Below, piece after piece: positions 1-5,644 of a stretch of DNA of 10,830 bases (its first letter is position 1; each line of letters opens with the position of its first letter). The translations under genes were made by a program, and so were the position numbers. Under the pieces are notes generated by a model, which was not told the origin of the DNA, searched no databases, and saw nothing but the letters and a program-made list of their open reading frames with translations. The DNA is taken from positions 1-10,830 of the forward strand of contig JAFYBD010000183.1 of assembly GCA_017540385.1 (NCBI GenBank), in the 5' to 3' direction. This DNA is from Lentisphaeria bacterium. Lineage in GTDB: Bacteria; Verrucomicrobiota; Lentisphaeria; Victivallales; UBA1829.

Positions 1-1561
1 CCGGGAGGTCGGCCTTGATCTGCTCGTTCACGATACGTTCGACCTCGGCGAGCTGTTCCGGCGTCATCTTCTCGGGGTGGGAGAAGTCGAAGCGGAGGCG
101 CACGCCGTCGATATTGGAGCCGCGCTGGGCCACGTGGTCGCCAAGCACGAGGCGGAGGGCCTTGTGGAGCAGATGTGTAGCGGTGTGGAGTTCGGCGGAG
201 GCTTCGGAGTGGTCGGCGAGGCCGCCCTTGTTCTGGCCCTTCTCGGCGGTCTGGGAGTCGGCGATGTGTTTCTGGCGGGCTTCCTCGTAGCCCTTCATGT
301 CGACGGTGAAGTTCTTCTCCTTCGCCATTTCGACCGTGAGCTCGATCGGGAACCCGTAGGTCTCGTACAGGTTGAACGCGTTCTTGCCGGAAATGACCTT
401 GTTCGTCACGAAGTCGGGCACGCGGGCGACCATCTTTTCGAATTCGCGCGTGCCGCGTTCGAGCGTGCGCTGGAACGTCTCCTCCTCGCGGTTGAGCTCG
501 GCGAGGATGGTGTCGCGCTGGGCAACGAGTTCGGGGTAGAAGCCGCCCATGATGGAGATCACGACGTCGGCGATCTTCGCGGTGAACGCTTCCCTGATGC
601 CGAGGTTGTTGCTGCCCTCGCGGATGGCGCGGCGGATGATGCGGCGGAGCACGTACTCGCGGCCGTTCTTGTCCGGCAGCACGCCGTCGGCGATGATGAA
701 GACGGCGGCACGGATGTGGTCGGCGACGATGCGTTCGGGGGCGGTGCGCTGGGCGCCGGGCTCGTGCGTCGTGCCGCGGATTTCGTCGAGCTTGGCGAAG
801 ATCGGGGTGAAGAGCTCGGTCTCGTAGCAGTTGTCCTTGCCCTGCAGGATGGCGGTGACGCGTTCCAGGCCCATGCCGGTGTCGACGTTCTTCTGCGCGA
901 GCGCGGTGAACGTGCCGTCGGCCTGCTTGAAATACTGCATGAAGACGTTGTTCCAGATCTCTACCCAGCGCTTGTCGGAGGGATCGAAGACCTCGGGCGC
1001 GGGCTTCGGGCCGGTCCAGTAGAAGAACTCGGTGTCCGGGCCGCAGGGGCCGGTGATGCCTGCGGGGCCCCACCAGTTGTCCTTCTTCGGGAGTTTGGCA
1101 ATGCGCTTTTCGCTCACGCCGTGCTTGCGCCATTCATTATAGGCCTCCTCGTCGAACGGGGCGTCCTGATCGCCCGCGAACACGGTGAAGCCGAGCATTT
1201 CGAGCGGGAATCCGAGGTAGTCGGGGGAGGTGAGAAATTCGTAGCTGAAGGCGATGGCCTCTTTCTTGAAGTAGTCGCCGAGCGACCAGTTGCCGAGCAT
1301 TTCGAAGAACGTGAGGTGCACGGCGTCGCCGACGTCGTCGATGTCGCCGGTGCGGATGCACTTCTGCACGTCGGTCAGGCGGGTCCCCTGCGGGTGCTTC
1401 TCGCCGAGGAGATACGGCACCAGCGGGTGCATCCCGGCGGTGGTAAAGAGCACGGTCGGGTCGTTGTCCGGCACGAGCGAGGCGCTGCGGATGACGGCGT
1501 GACCTTTCGACTGGAAGAACTGAAGGTATTTTTCGCGAAGCTGAGCTGCTGTCTGGATCAT
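1..1561 (-). CDS. alaS: Alanyl-tRNA synthetase, short form (3' end outside window)
   Basis: This enzyme charges tRNA-Ala with alanine in the cytoplasm and hydrolyses mischarged Ser/Gly-tRNA-Ala. The 520 visible residues begin MIQTAAQLREKYLQFF. The class II motif 2 region HLTFFEMLGNWSLGDYFK starts at H82, motif 3 VDTGMGLER lies at 226-234, and the editing-domain zinc motif HTATH has H459 and H463. The start at 1561 fits the family N-terminus and has AAGGAG 11 nt upstream. In E. coli-type AlaRS about 130 residues, including a beta-barrel, separate the helical domain (around YGFP-IELT) from the editing HxxxH. Here that stretch is a linker of roughly 25 residues (434-458). The same arrangement, with nearly the same HTATHLLHKAL context, is known from the roughly 600-residue AlaRS of Borrelia and Treponema, which also lacks the C-Ala domain. 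I therefore expect the protein to end some 75-85 residues past the left edge; the end itself is not visible. Confidence 0.97.
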   Translation of the reverse strand, partial: MIQTAAQLREKYLQFFQSKGHAVIRSASLVPDNDPTVLFTTAGMHPLVPYLLGEKHPQGTRLTDVQKCIRTGDIDDVGDAVHLTFFEMLGNWSLGDYFKKEAIAFSYEFLTSPDYLGFPLEMLGFTVFAGDQDAPFDEEAYNEWRKHGVSEKRIAKLPKKDNWWGPAGITGPCGPDTEFFYWTGPKPAPEVFDPSDKRWVEIWNNVFMQYFKQADGTFTALAQKNVDTGMGLERVTAILQGKDNCYETELFTPIFAKLDEIRGTTHEPGAQRTAPERIVADHIRAAVFIIADGVLPDKNGREYVLRRIIRRAIREGSNNLGIREAFTAKIADVVISIMGGFYPELVAQRDTILAELNREEETFQRTLERGTREFEKMVARVPDFVTNKVISGKNAFNLYETYGFPIELTVEMAKEKNFTVDMKGYEEARQKHIADSQTAEKGQNKGGLADHSEASAELHTATHLLHKALRLVLGDHVAQRGSNIDGVRLRFDFSHPEKMTPEQLAEVERIVNEQIKADLP

Positions 1562-1572
1562 AGGATGACGGT

Positions 1573-1578
1573 CTCCTT
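1573..1578 (-). promoter_or_regulatory. Ribosome binding site of alaS
   Basis: The minus strand reads AAGGAG, a strong Shine-Dalgarno match, 11 nt before the ATG at 1561. The spacing is slightly long, but no other start codon fits the AlaRS N-terminus better. Confidence 0.7.
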
Positions 1579-1590
1579 GTATGTTGTCAA

Positions 1591-1599
1591 AATATAACA
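1591..1599 (-). promoter_or_regulatory. Extended -10 promoter element for alaS
   Basis: The minus strand reads TGTTATATT, an extended -10 (TGn followed by TATATT, 5/6 to TATAAT). It lies about 30 bp upstream of the alaS ATG and would start transcription near 1584, leaving a short leader that contains the AAGGAG site. No good -35 hexamer sits 16-18 bp upstream (AAATGT or AATGTG at about 1613-1619), which fits an extended -10 promoter. A promoter here would let alaS be transcribed separately from the gene before it. Confidence 0.5.
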
Positions 1600-1601
1600 A
1601 T

Positions 1602-1641
1602 ACACCCGCAAACACATTTTTACAAGCGGATGTGCGGGTGT
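1602..1641. repeat. 9-bp perfect inverted repeat upstream of alaS (operator or terminator)
   Basis: The arms ACACCCGCA (1602-1610) and TGCGGGTGT (1633-1641) are exact inverted copies separated by 22 bp. Their centres are 31 bp apart, close to three helical turns. The arms flank the place where a -35 box for alaS would lie. Two readings are possible: a paired operator for a regulator of alaS, or a Rho-independent terminator of the formyltransferase-like gene. As a terminator it is weak, because the loop is long and the following minus-strand tract (ATTGTTATATTTT) is T-rich but not a clean T run. Confidence 0.5.
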
Positions 1642-1650
1642 TTTCCCTTA

Positions 1651-1672
1651 AAAATGCTTACAAAATGCTCAC
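1651..1672. repeat. 11-bp tandem direct repeat at the end of the formyltransferase-like gene
   Basis: AAAATGCTTAC (1651-1661) is followed immediately by AAAATGCTCAC (1662-1672), with one mismatch. The second copy overlaps the TGA stop at 1669-1671. The period is one helical turn. Chance duplication is possible. Confidence 0.4.
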
Positions 1673-2547
1673 AGCGGGATCGGACGGGGCGCGGCCGACT
1701 CCGAATACTCGACCGTCTTCACCGGGACGCCTTCGTAGAGCAGCGCGCCGTCCGGGGCGAGCGCGAATTTATTGCGGGCGAAATCGTCGACGGCGCGGGG
1801 GAAGACCACCCAGTCGCCGTGCTCCTTGAGGTTCTCGAGGTTGCGTTCCGCCGCCTGCATCAGCAGGTCGCCGCGGTATTCGGCGGGCTTTTTGCCCTGA
1901 CGGGCCGCCTGACAGGCTTTCAGCTCGTCGAGGGTCGCGCCTGCGAGGTCGACGGCCACCGGGGCGGACACGCCGAGCACGGGGCCGGAATCCATCTCCT
2001 TGGCTCCGCCGGTGAACGCCTGCGCGATGATGACGCTGCTCCTGAGGTGGGTGTGACCGCGAAGCAGCGCGGTCTCGACCGGGAGACGCTGGAGCCCGGC
2101 CAGATAACGCCGCCCGTCCTCCTCGAGCGTGAGGTCGCCGGGATGGACGTTCAGGCAGGGCAGGACGCAGGTGATGTTCGAGAGCGGCACGAACCCGGCG
2201 AGGATACCGAACTGCACCTGGTACGGCGCGAGCAGACGGATCATCGCCCCGGTCCACTCCTCGCGGACTTCCAGGGCACGTTCCGAGGTCAGCGCGATCT
2301 TCTCCAGACCGCGTTCGCGGTAGAACTTCGCGATGTCGTGTTCCACGAGCGGCAGACCGTATTCGTCGGCGAGCGAACGCGCCCGGCTGGTCTCCGGCTT
2401 GTCGGTGACCAGCACGCGGGGGGTCCAGCCGCGGTATTCGCCCGACCGCCAGCCCTCAAGCAGCTTGGCGGCGTTCGTCCCCGTCCCGCTCAGGAAGATG
2501 GCGGCGGAGGGTTTTTCCGGAAAAGTTTGAAAAAAAATGGGAGCCAT
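1669..2547 (-). CDS. PurN-like formyltransferase-fold protein, substrate unknown
   Basis: This 292-residue cytosolic protein has the formyltransferase (PurN/Fmt N-terminal) fold. The visible hallmarks are a glycine-rich phosphate-loop-like segment SGTGTN (20-25), a hydrophobic strand QFGILAGF (112-119), the N-x-H-P motif LNVHPGDL (N133, H135), and an aspartate in MDSGPVLG (D186). These match the catalytic Asn-His-Asp triad of glycinamide ribonucleotide formyltransferase, which uses 10-formyl-tetrahydrofolate in purine synthesis. It differs from typical PurN (about 200-215 residues): there is an extra stretch between H135 and D186 and about 80 residues after it. It may be a divergent PurN or a relative acting on another amine, so no symbol is given. 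The start at 2547 lacks a clear Shine-Dalgarno, and codons 4-6 lie in a run of eight T, so the first dozen residues are less certain. It is divergent from the plus-strand operon and 107 bp upstream of alaS. Confidence 0.85.
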   Translation of the reverse strand: MAPIFFQTFPEKPSAAIFLSGTGTNAAKLLEGWRSGEYRGWTPRVLVTDKPETSRARSLADEYGLPLVEHDIAKFYRERGLEKIALTSERALEVREEWTGAMIRLLAPYQVQFGILAGFVPLSNITCVLPCLNVHPGDLTLEEDGRRYLAGLQRLPVETALLRGHTHLRSSVIIAQAFTGGAKEMDSGPVLGVSAPVAVDLAGATLDELKACQAARQGKKPAEYRGDLLMQAAERNLENLKEHGDWVVFPRAVDDFARNKFALAPDGALLYEGVPVKTVEYSESAAPRPIPL

Positions 2548-2585
2548 GGCGTTCTTTCATTTGATTTTTTTGATTTTGTGTTTAA

Positions 2586-2613
2586 AATATAATCAGTGAA
2601 ATTCGTTTCGCAA
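2586..2613 (-). promoter_or_regulatory. Promoter of the formyltransferase-like gene
   Basis: The minus strand has TTGCGA (2613-2608, 4/6 to the -35 consensus), a 16-bp spacer, then TATATT (2591-2586, 5/6 to the -10 consensus). Initiation would fall near 2578, giving a leader of about 30 nt that is A-rich. The -10 overlaps the plus-strand TATAAT. Confidence 0.5.
2588..2593 (+). promoter_or_regulatory. -10 box of the plus-strand operon promoter
   Basis: This is an exact TATAAT in a strongly AT-rich stretch, about 75 bp upstream of the first gene of the operon. The region where a -35 box would lie (about 2565-2570) is only a T run. Initiation would be near 2600, leaving a leader of roughly 70 nt. 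It is the only good plus-strand promoter I see before the six-gene operon. Confidence 0.55.
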
Positions 2614-2656
2614 ATCCATTCCTCATGTTTTTTCATTTTTCTTCTCAAAAAACCAT

Positions 2657-2660
2657 GGAG
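2657..2660 (+). promoter_or_regulatory. Ribosome binding site of the first operon gene
   Basis: GGAG lies 8 nt before the ATG at 2669. This supports that start, which also gives a proper signal peptide. Confidence 0.65.
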
Positions 2661-2668
2661 ACCAGACG

Positions 2669-3901
2669 ATGAACCTCCCGAAATACTCCGCAGTACCCCT
2701 TTGCATGATCCTCCTCGCGCTCAGCGCTTCCTCTTTCGCAGACGACCTCGCGGACGACAAAAAACCGGCGGCCGTCCCGGCCGCGCAGCAGGAAGATGCC
2801 GTCAAGCAGGAAGCTAAGGCCGCCGCCGAAAAAACCGAAGCCCAAAAGGCCGTCGTCACCGACAAGGTCTACTCCCAGGGAGCCACCACGGGCGCCGCCG
2901 AAAAAAAGGCGAAGAAAGACGCCGAGGCCAAGGCCGCCGCCGAGAAAGCCGCCGCCGAAGCAAAGGCTGCTGAGGAAAAGGCCAAAAAGGAAGCAGAAGC
3001 AGAGGCCAAAGCCAATTCGTTCGAGGTGCGTTTCCCGGAACTCGCCAAGGCAATCGCCGACGCCGAGCTCACCGAGGACAAACGCGCCGAGATCGACGCG
3101 ATGTCCGCCAACCTCATCGCCAGCAGCGACGCCCTCGCCGTGGTCGCGTCCGGCGACCAATTCGGCGATGAGTATACGACGGACGAACTGGATTGCCTGA
3201 TCGAGTTCCTGACGCAGTACACCGCCATTCTGGCCGAGGTCCCGACCCCGGAAACCGAGGAACTCCTCGCCGACAAGAAACTGCAACTCCTGAACGCGCG
3301 CGAGCAGCGGCTCGAGCTGGCCCAGCAGGACTACGAGGCCGGACGCATCACCGCCGAAGAGTTCGACGAGATCAAGGACAAATACATCGAAGCCGACGAC
3401 GAAGCGGACGTCATCAAGCCCGCGAAGAAGGAACCGTTCTGGGGTTACCGCAAGCACAAACCGATCCCGTACCTCGTGATCGTCGCGAACTACCGCATCC
3501 CGCGGAAGGTGATCGCCGAGTATCTGCGCTCCGACTTCGACGTCCCGTACATCCTGCTGCCGTCCGACTCCGGCAAGCCGTCGAAGGACGACCAGCTGTA
3601 TTTCAGCGGCGGGAAGAAATCCTCCGACGAACTCGAAGTGGCGTTCCCGGCCGTTCAGCTGTCGCGCTTCATCGCCTACCTCCGCCCCGAGACGGTCATC
3701 ATCCTCGGCGACGACTCCTACATCAATCCGGTCTACCGCCTGGCCGTGCCGGAGAACATCCGCAAGGTCGAATTCGACGACTCCGAGTGGAAGCTGAACG
3801 CCGTCCGCCTGGACGAGTTCTTCCGCAGGACAAAGAAGACCGACGTGTCCGAACACTACCTCGAATTCCTTCAGGAACAGGACAAGCCCGGGAAGGAGTG
3901 A
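2669..3901 (+). CDS. Exported coiled-coil protein of unknown function
   Basis: I do not recognise this 410-residue protein as a named family. Residues 1-25 form a signal peptide: a basic start, the hydrophobic core LCMILLALSASS, and a likely cut after SSFA. It should therefore act in the periplasm or envelope. Residues about 50-117 are an Ala/Lys/Glu-rich helical, probably coiled-coil, stretch. Residues 118-250 are acidic and helical and include YEAGRITAEEFDEIKDKYI (222-240), which resembles the short SHOCT motif. Residues about 268-386 look like an alpha/beta domain: strand YLVIVANYR, then VPYILLP, then FIAYLRPETVIILGDD (VIILGDD at 343-349). That pattern recalls a single diverged cell-wall-binding repeat 2, with weak confidence. 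It heads the operon, and the next start follows its stop after 6 bp. No catalytic motif is evident. By context it is likely an accessory or cargo-handling partner of the ABC complex downstream. Confidence 0.88.
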   Translation: MNLPKYSAVPLCMILLALSASSFADDLADDKKPAAVPAAQQEDAVKQEAKAAAEKTEAQKAVVTDKVYSQGATTGAAEKKAKKDAEAKAAAEKAAAEAKAAEEKAKKEAEAEAKANSFEVRFPELAKAIADAELTEDKRAEIDAMSANLIASSDALAVVASGDQFGDEYTTDELDCLIEFLTQYTAILAEVPTPETEELLADKKLQLLNAREQRLELAQQDYEAGRITAEEFDEIKDKYIEADDEADVIKPAKKEPFWGYRKHKPIPYLVIVANYRIPRKVIAEYLRSDFDVPYILLPSDSGKPSKDDQLYFSGGKKSSDELEVAFPAVQLSRFIAYLRPETVIILGDDSYINPVYRLAVPENIRKVEFDDSEWKLNAVRLDEFFRRTKKTDVSEHYLEFLQEQDKPGKE

Positions 3902-3907
3902 GCGCGG

Positions 3908-4891
3908 ATGTTCACGTTCTTCCGACTCGCCATGAACGCCTGCCGGGAGTGCCTGCGGGAACCTGTGTTCTACCTGATGCTCCTGGCGGCCCTGATCATG
4001 ATCGGGCTGTTCCCGTATTTCTCGATGTTCGTCTTCCGGCAGCAGATCCGTCTGGTCTGCGACAGCTCGATGGCGACCACGATGCTCTTCGGCCTCTTCG
4101 CGGCCGTGCTGTGTTCCGCCCGGACCATCAGCCGCGAGATGAAGAACGGCACGGTCCTGCTCCTGATGTCGAAACCTGTGTCGCGTTTTTCCTTCGTGAT
4201 CGCGAAGATGTGCGGGATCCTGGCGTCGCTGACGCTGTTCGTCTTCATCTGCAACGCCGCGACGTGGCTGTCCGTGCTGGTCGCGAAGGAGCAGTTCCAC
4301 CAGAGCAAGCCGCTGCTCATGTGGTATTTCGGCACCATCTGCATCGCCGCGATCTACGGGGGTGTGCGTAACTTCATCTCGCAGAAGTCGTTCTCGTCGA
4401 ACGCCGTGCTCGCGATGGCGCTGATCTATCCGATTGTGGCGGCCGTGGCGCAGCGCATCCGGGCGTCGTCGCTGTCGGAGGTGTTTCTGGCGGACAAGGA
4501 AAGCTTCATGGCGGCGGACATCCTGCTGCCGGCACTGTGCATGCTGTTCTTCGCCGTATGGATCATGGGCATCGTGAGCTCGGCGCTGGCCATGAAGATG
4601 GAGATCGTGGGGAACCTGATGGTCTGCCTCGTGCTCTTCCTGCTCGGCATGGTGCTGCATTATTTCGCGGCGAACGTCTTCGGGACGGGGTCGACCCTCG
4701 CGCTCCTCTGCACGTCGCTGGTGCCGAACTGGCAGCTTTTCTGGATGGCGGACGTGCTGTCGAACCGCATCCACATCCCGGCGTCGTACTTCGTCTGGAC
4801 GGCGCTCTATTCGGTTTTCTACTGCGCGACCTGGATCGGCTGGGCGTTCTTCCTCTTCCAGGACAGCGAACTTGCGCGCGACACCAGATGA
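3908..4891 (+). CDS. ABC-2 type transporter permease
   Basis: This 327-residue inner-membrane protein has about seven or eight hydrophobic helices, roughly at residues 18-41, 58-76, 98-124, 137-152, 168-186, 204-226, 233-258 and 291-318. The segment ISREMKNGTVLLLMSKPVSR between the second and third helices is the usual ABC-2 permease signature (acidic residue, GT, hydrophobic run, P-V/L-S-R). AAGGAG lies 9 nt before the ATG. The gene starts 6 bp after the previous stop and ends 21 bp before the ATPase, which is its probable motor. A second permease is fused into the protein after the ATPase, so the two may form a heterodimeric channel. The substrate cannot be told from sequence. Confidence 0.9.
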   Translation: MFTFFRLAMNACRECLREPVFYLMLLAALIMIGLFPYFSMFVFRQQIRLVCDSSMATTMLFGLFAAVLCSARTISREMKNGTVLLLMSKPVSRFSFVIAKMCGILASLTLFVFICNAATWLSVLVAKEQFHQSKPLLMWYFGTICIAAIYGGVRNFISQKSFSSNAVLAMALIYPIVAAVAQRIRASSLSEVFLADKESFMAADILLPALCMLFFAVWIMGIVSSALAMKMEIVGNLMVCLVLFLLGMVLHYFAANVFGTGSTLALLCTSLVPNWQLFWMADVLSNRIHIPASYFVWTALYSVFYCATWIGWAFFLFQDSELARDTR

Positions 4892-4912
4892 TCTTCGCGG
4901 AGACCCGGCACC

Positions 4913-5644
4913 ATGATGATTGAAGCGGAACATCTTTCGAAACGTTACGGAACCCGGCTGGTGGTCGACGACCTGTCGCTCCACGTGGACGTGGGCGACG
5001 TGCTGGGCTTCATCGGGCCGAACGGCGCGGGCAAGACCACGACCATGAAAATGATCAGCGGCGTGATGCCTCCCTACGCCGGGACGGTCAGGATCGACGG
5101 CATCGACGTCGAGGCCGCGCCGCGTCTCGCAAAATCCCGGATCGGGTTCCTGCCCGAGAACGCCCCTCTGCACATGACCATGACCGTGCGCGCGTTCCTC
5201 GCCTACACCGGGCGTCTGCACGGATTCGGCGGGAAGGAACTCGCCCGGCGCGTGGACCGCGCGATCGAACGCTGCGCCCTCGCGGAAGCGGCCGGTCAGG
5301 AGATCGAATCGCTCTCGAAGGGCTACAAGCGCCGCGTCTGCCTGGCGCAGTCCATCCTGCACGACCCGAAGGCGCTCATCATGGACGAGCCGACCGACGG
5401 GCTGGACCCGAACCAGAAACGCCAGATCCGCGAGCTCATCCTGTCGCTGCGGGAGAACACCGCGATCATCATCTCCACGCACATCCTGGAGGAGGTGGAC
5501 GCCGTCTGCTCCCGCGTCTTCCTGATCCGGCACGGCAAGACGCTGTTCGACGGCGCGACCGGCGAATTCCGCGCGAAGGCCGACGCGCTCGGCACGGACC
5601 TGGCGGGCCTCTTCGCGCACATGACCGAGGGGGAACAGGCATGA
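4913..5644 (+). CDS. ABC transporter ATPase, GldA-like
   Basis: This 243-residue ATPase would power the ABC-2 permeases on either side. The visible parts are Walker A GPNGAGKTT (35-43), a family-typical LPEN in place of the Q-loop glutamine, signature LSKGYKRR (134-141), Walker B ALIMDEP (154-160) with catalytic E159, a D-loop GLDPNQ, and the switch histidine H190 in STHILEE. The LSKGY signature and GLDPNQ are typical of GldA, the ATPase of the Flavobacterium gliding ABC complex, and of related exporters. All residues needed for ATP hydrolysis are present. GGAG lies 10 nt before the first of two adjacent ATGs, so 4913 is preferred over 4916. Its stop overlaps the next start as ATGA, which suggests translational coupling. 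A role in gliding is not implied; homologues occur in many non-gliding bacteria. Confidence 0.95.
   Translation: MMIEAEHLSKRYGTRLVVDDLSLHVDVGDVLGFIGPNGAGKTTTMKMISGVMPPYAGTVRIDGIDVEAAPRLAKSRIGFLPENAPLHMTMTVRAFLAYTGRLHGFGGKELARRVDRAIERCALAEAAGQEIESLSKGYKRRVCLAQSILHDPKALIMDEPTDGLDPNQKRQIRELILSLRENTAIIISTHILEEVDAVCSRVFLIRHGKTLFDGATGEFRAKADALGTDLAGLFAHMTEGEQA

Noticed and set aside
77..1597. 506-codon open frame on the plus strand opposite alaS
   Set aside because: The minus strand encodes an unmistakable AlaRS there. The plus-strand product is low-complexity Val/Glu/Gly/Ala with no recognisable domain.
2655..2672. Five-codon leader reading frame ending in ATGA at the first operon gene
   Set aside because: It has no ribosome binding site of its own, and its second codon is part of the GGAG used by the real gene. 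Most likely chance.
2780..3020. TolA-like identity for the first operon protein
   Set aside because: The resemblance is only the Ala/Lys/Glu-rich helical composition. There is no TolA C-terminal domain and no N-terminal retained anchor, since the signal peptide looks cleavable.
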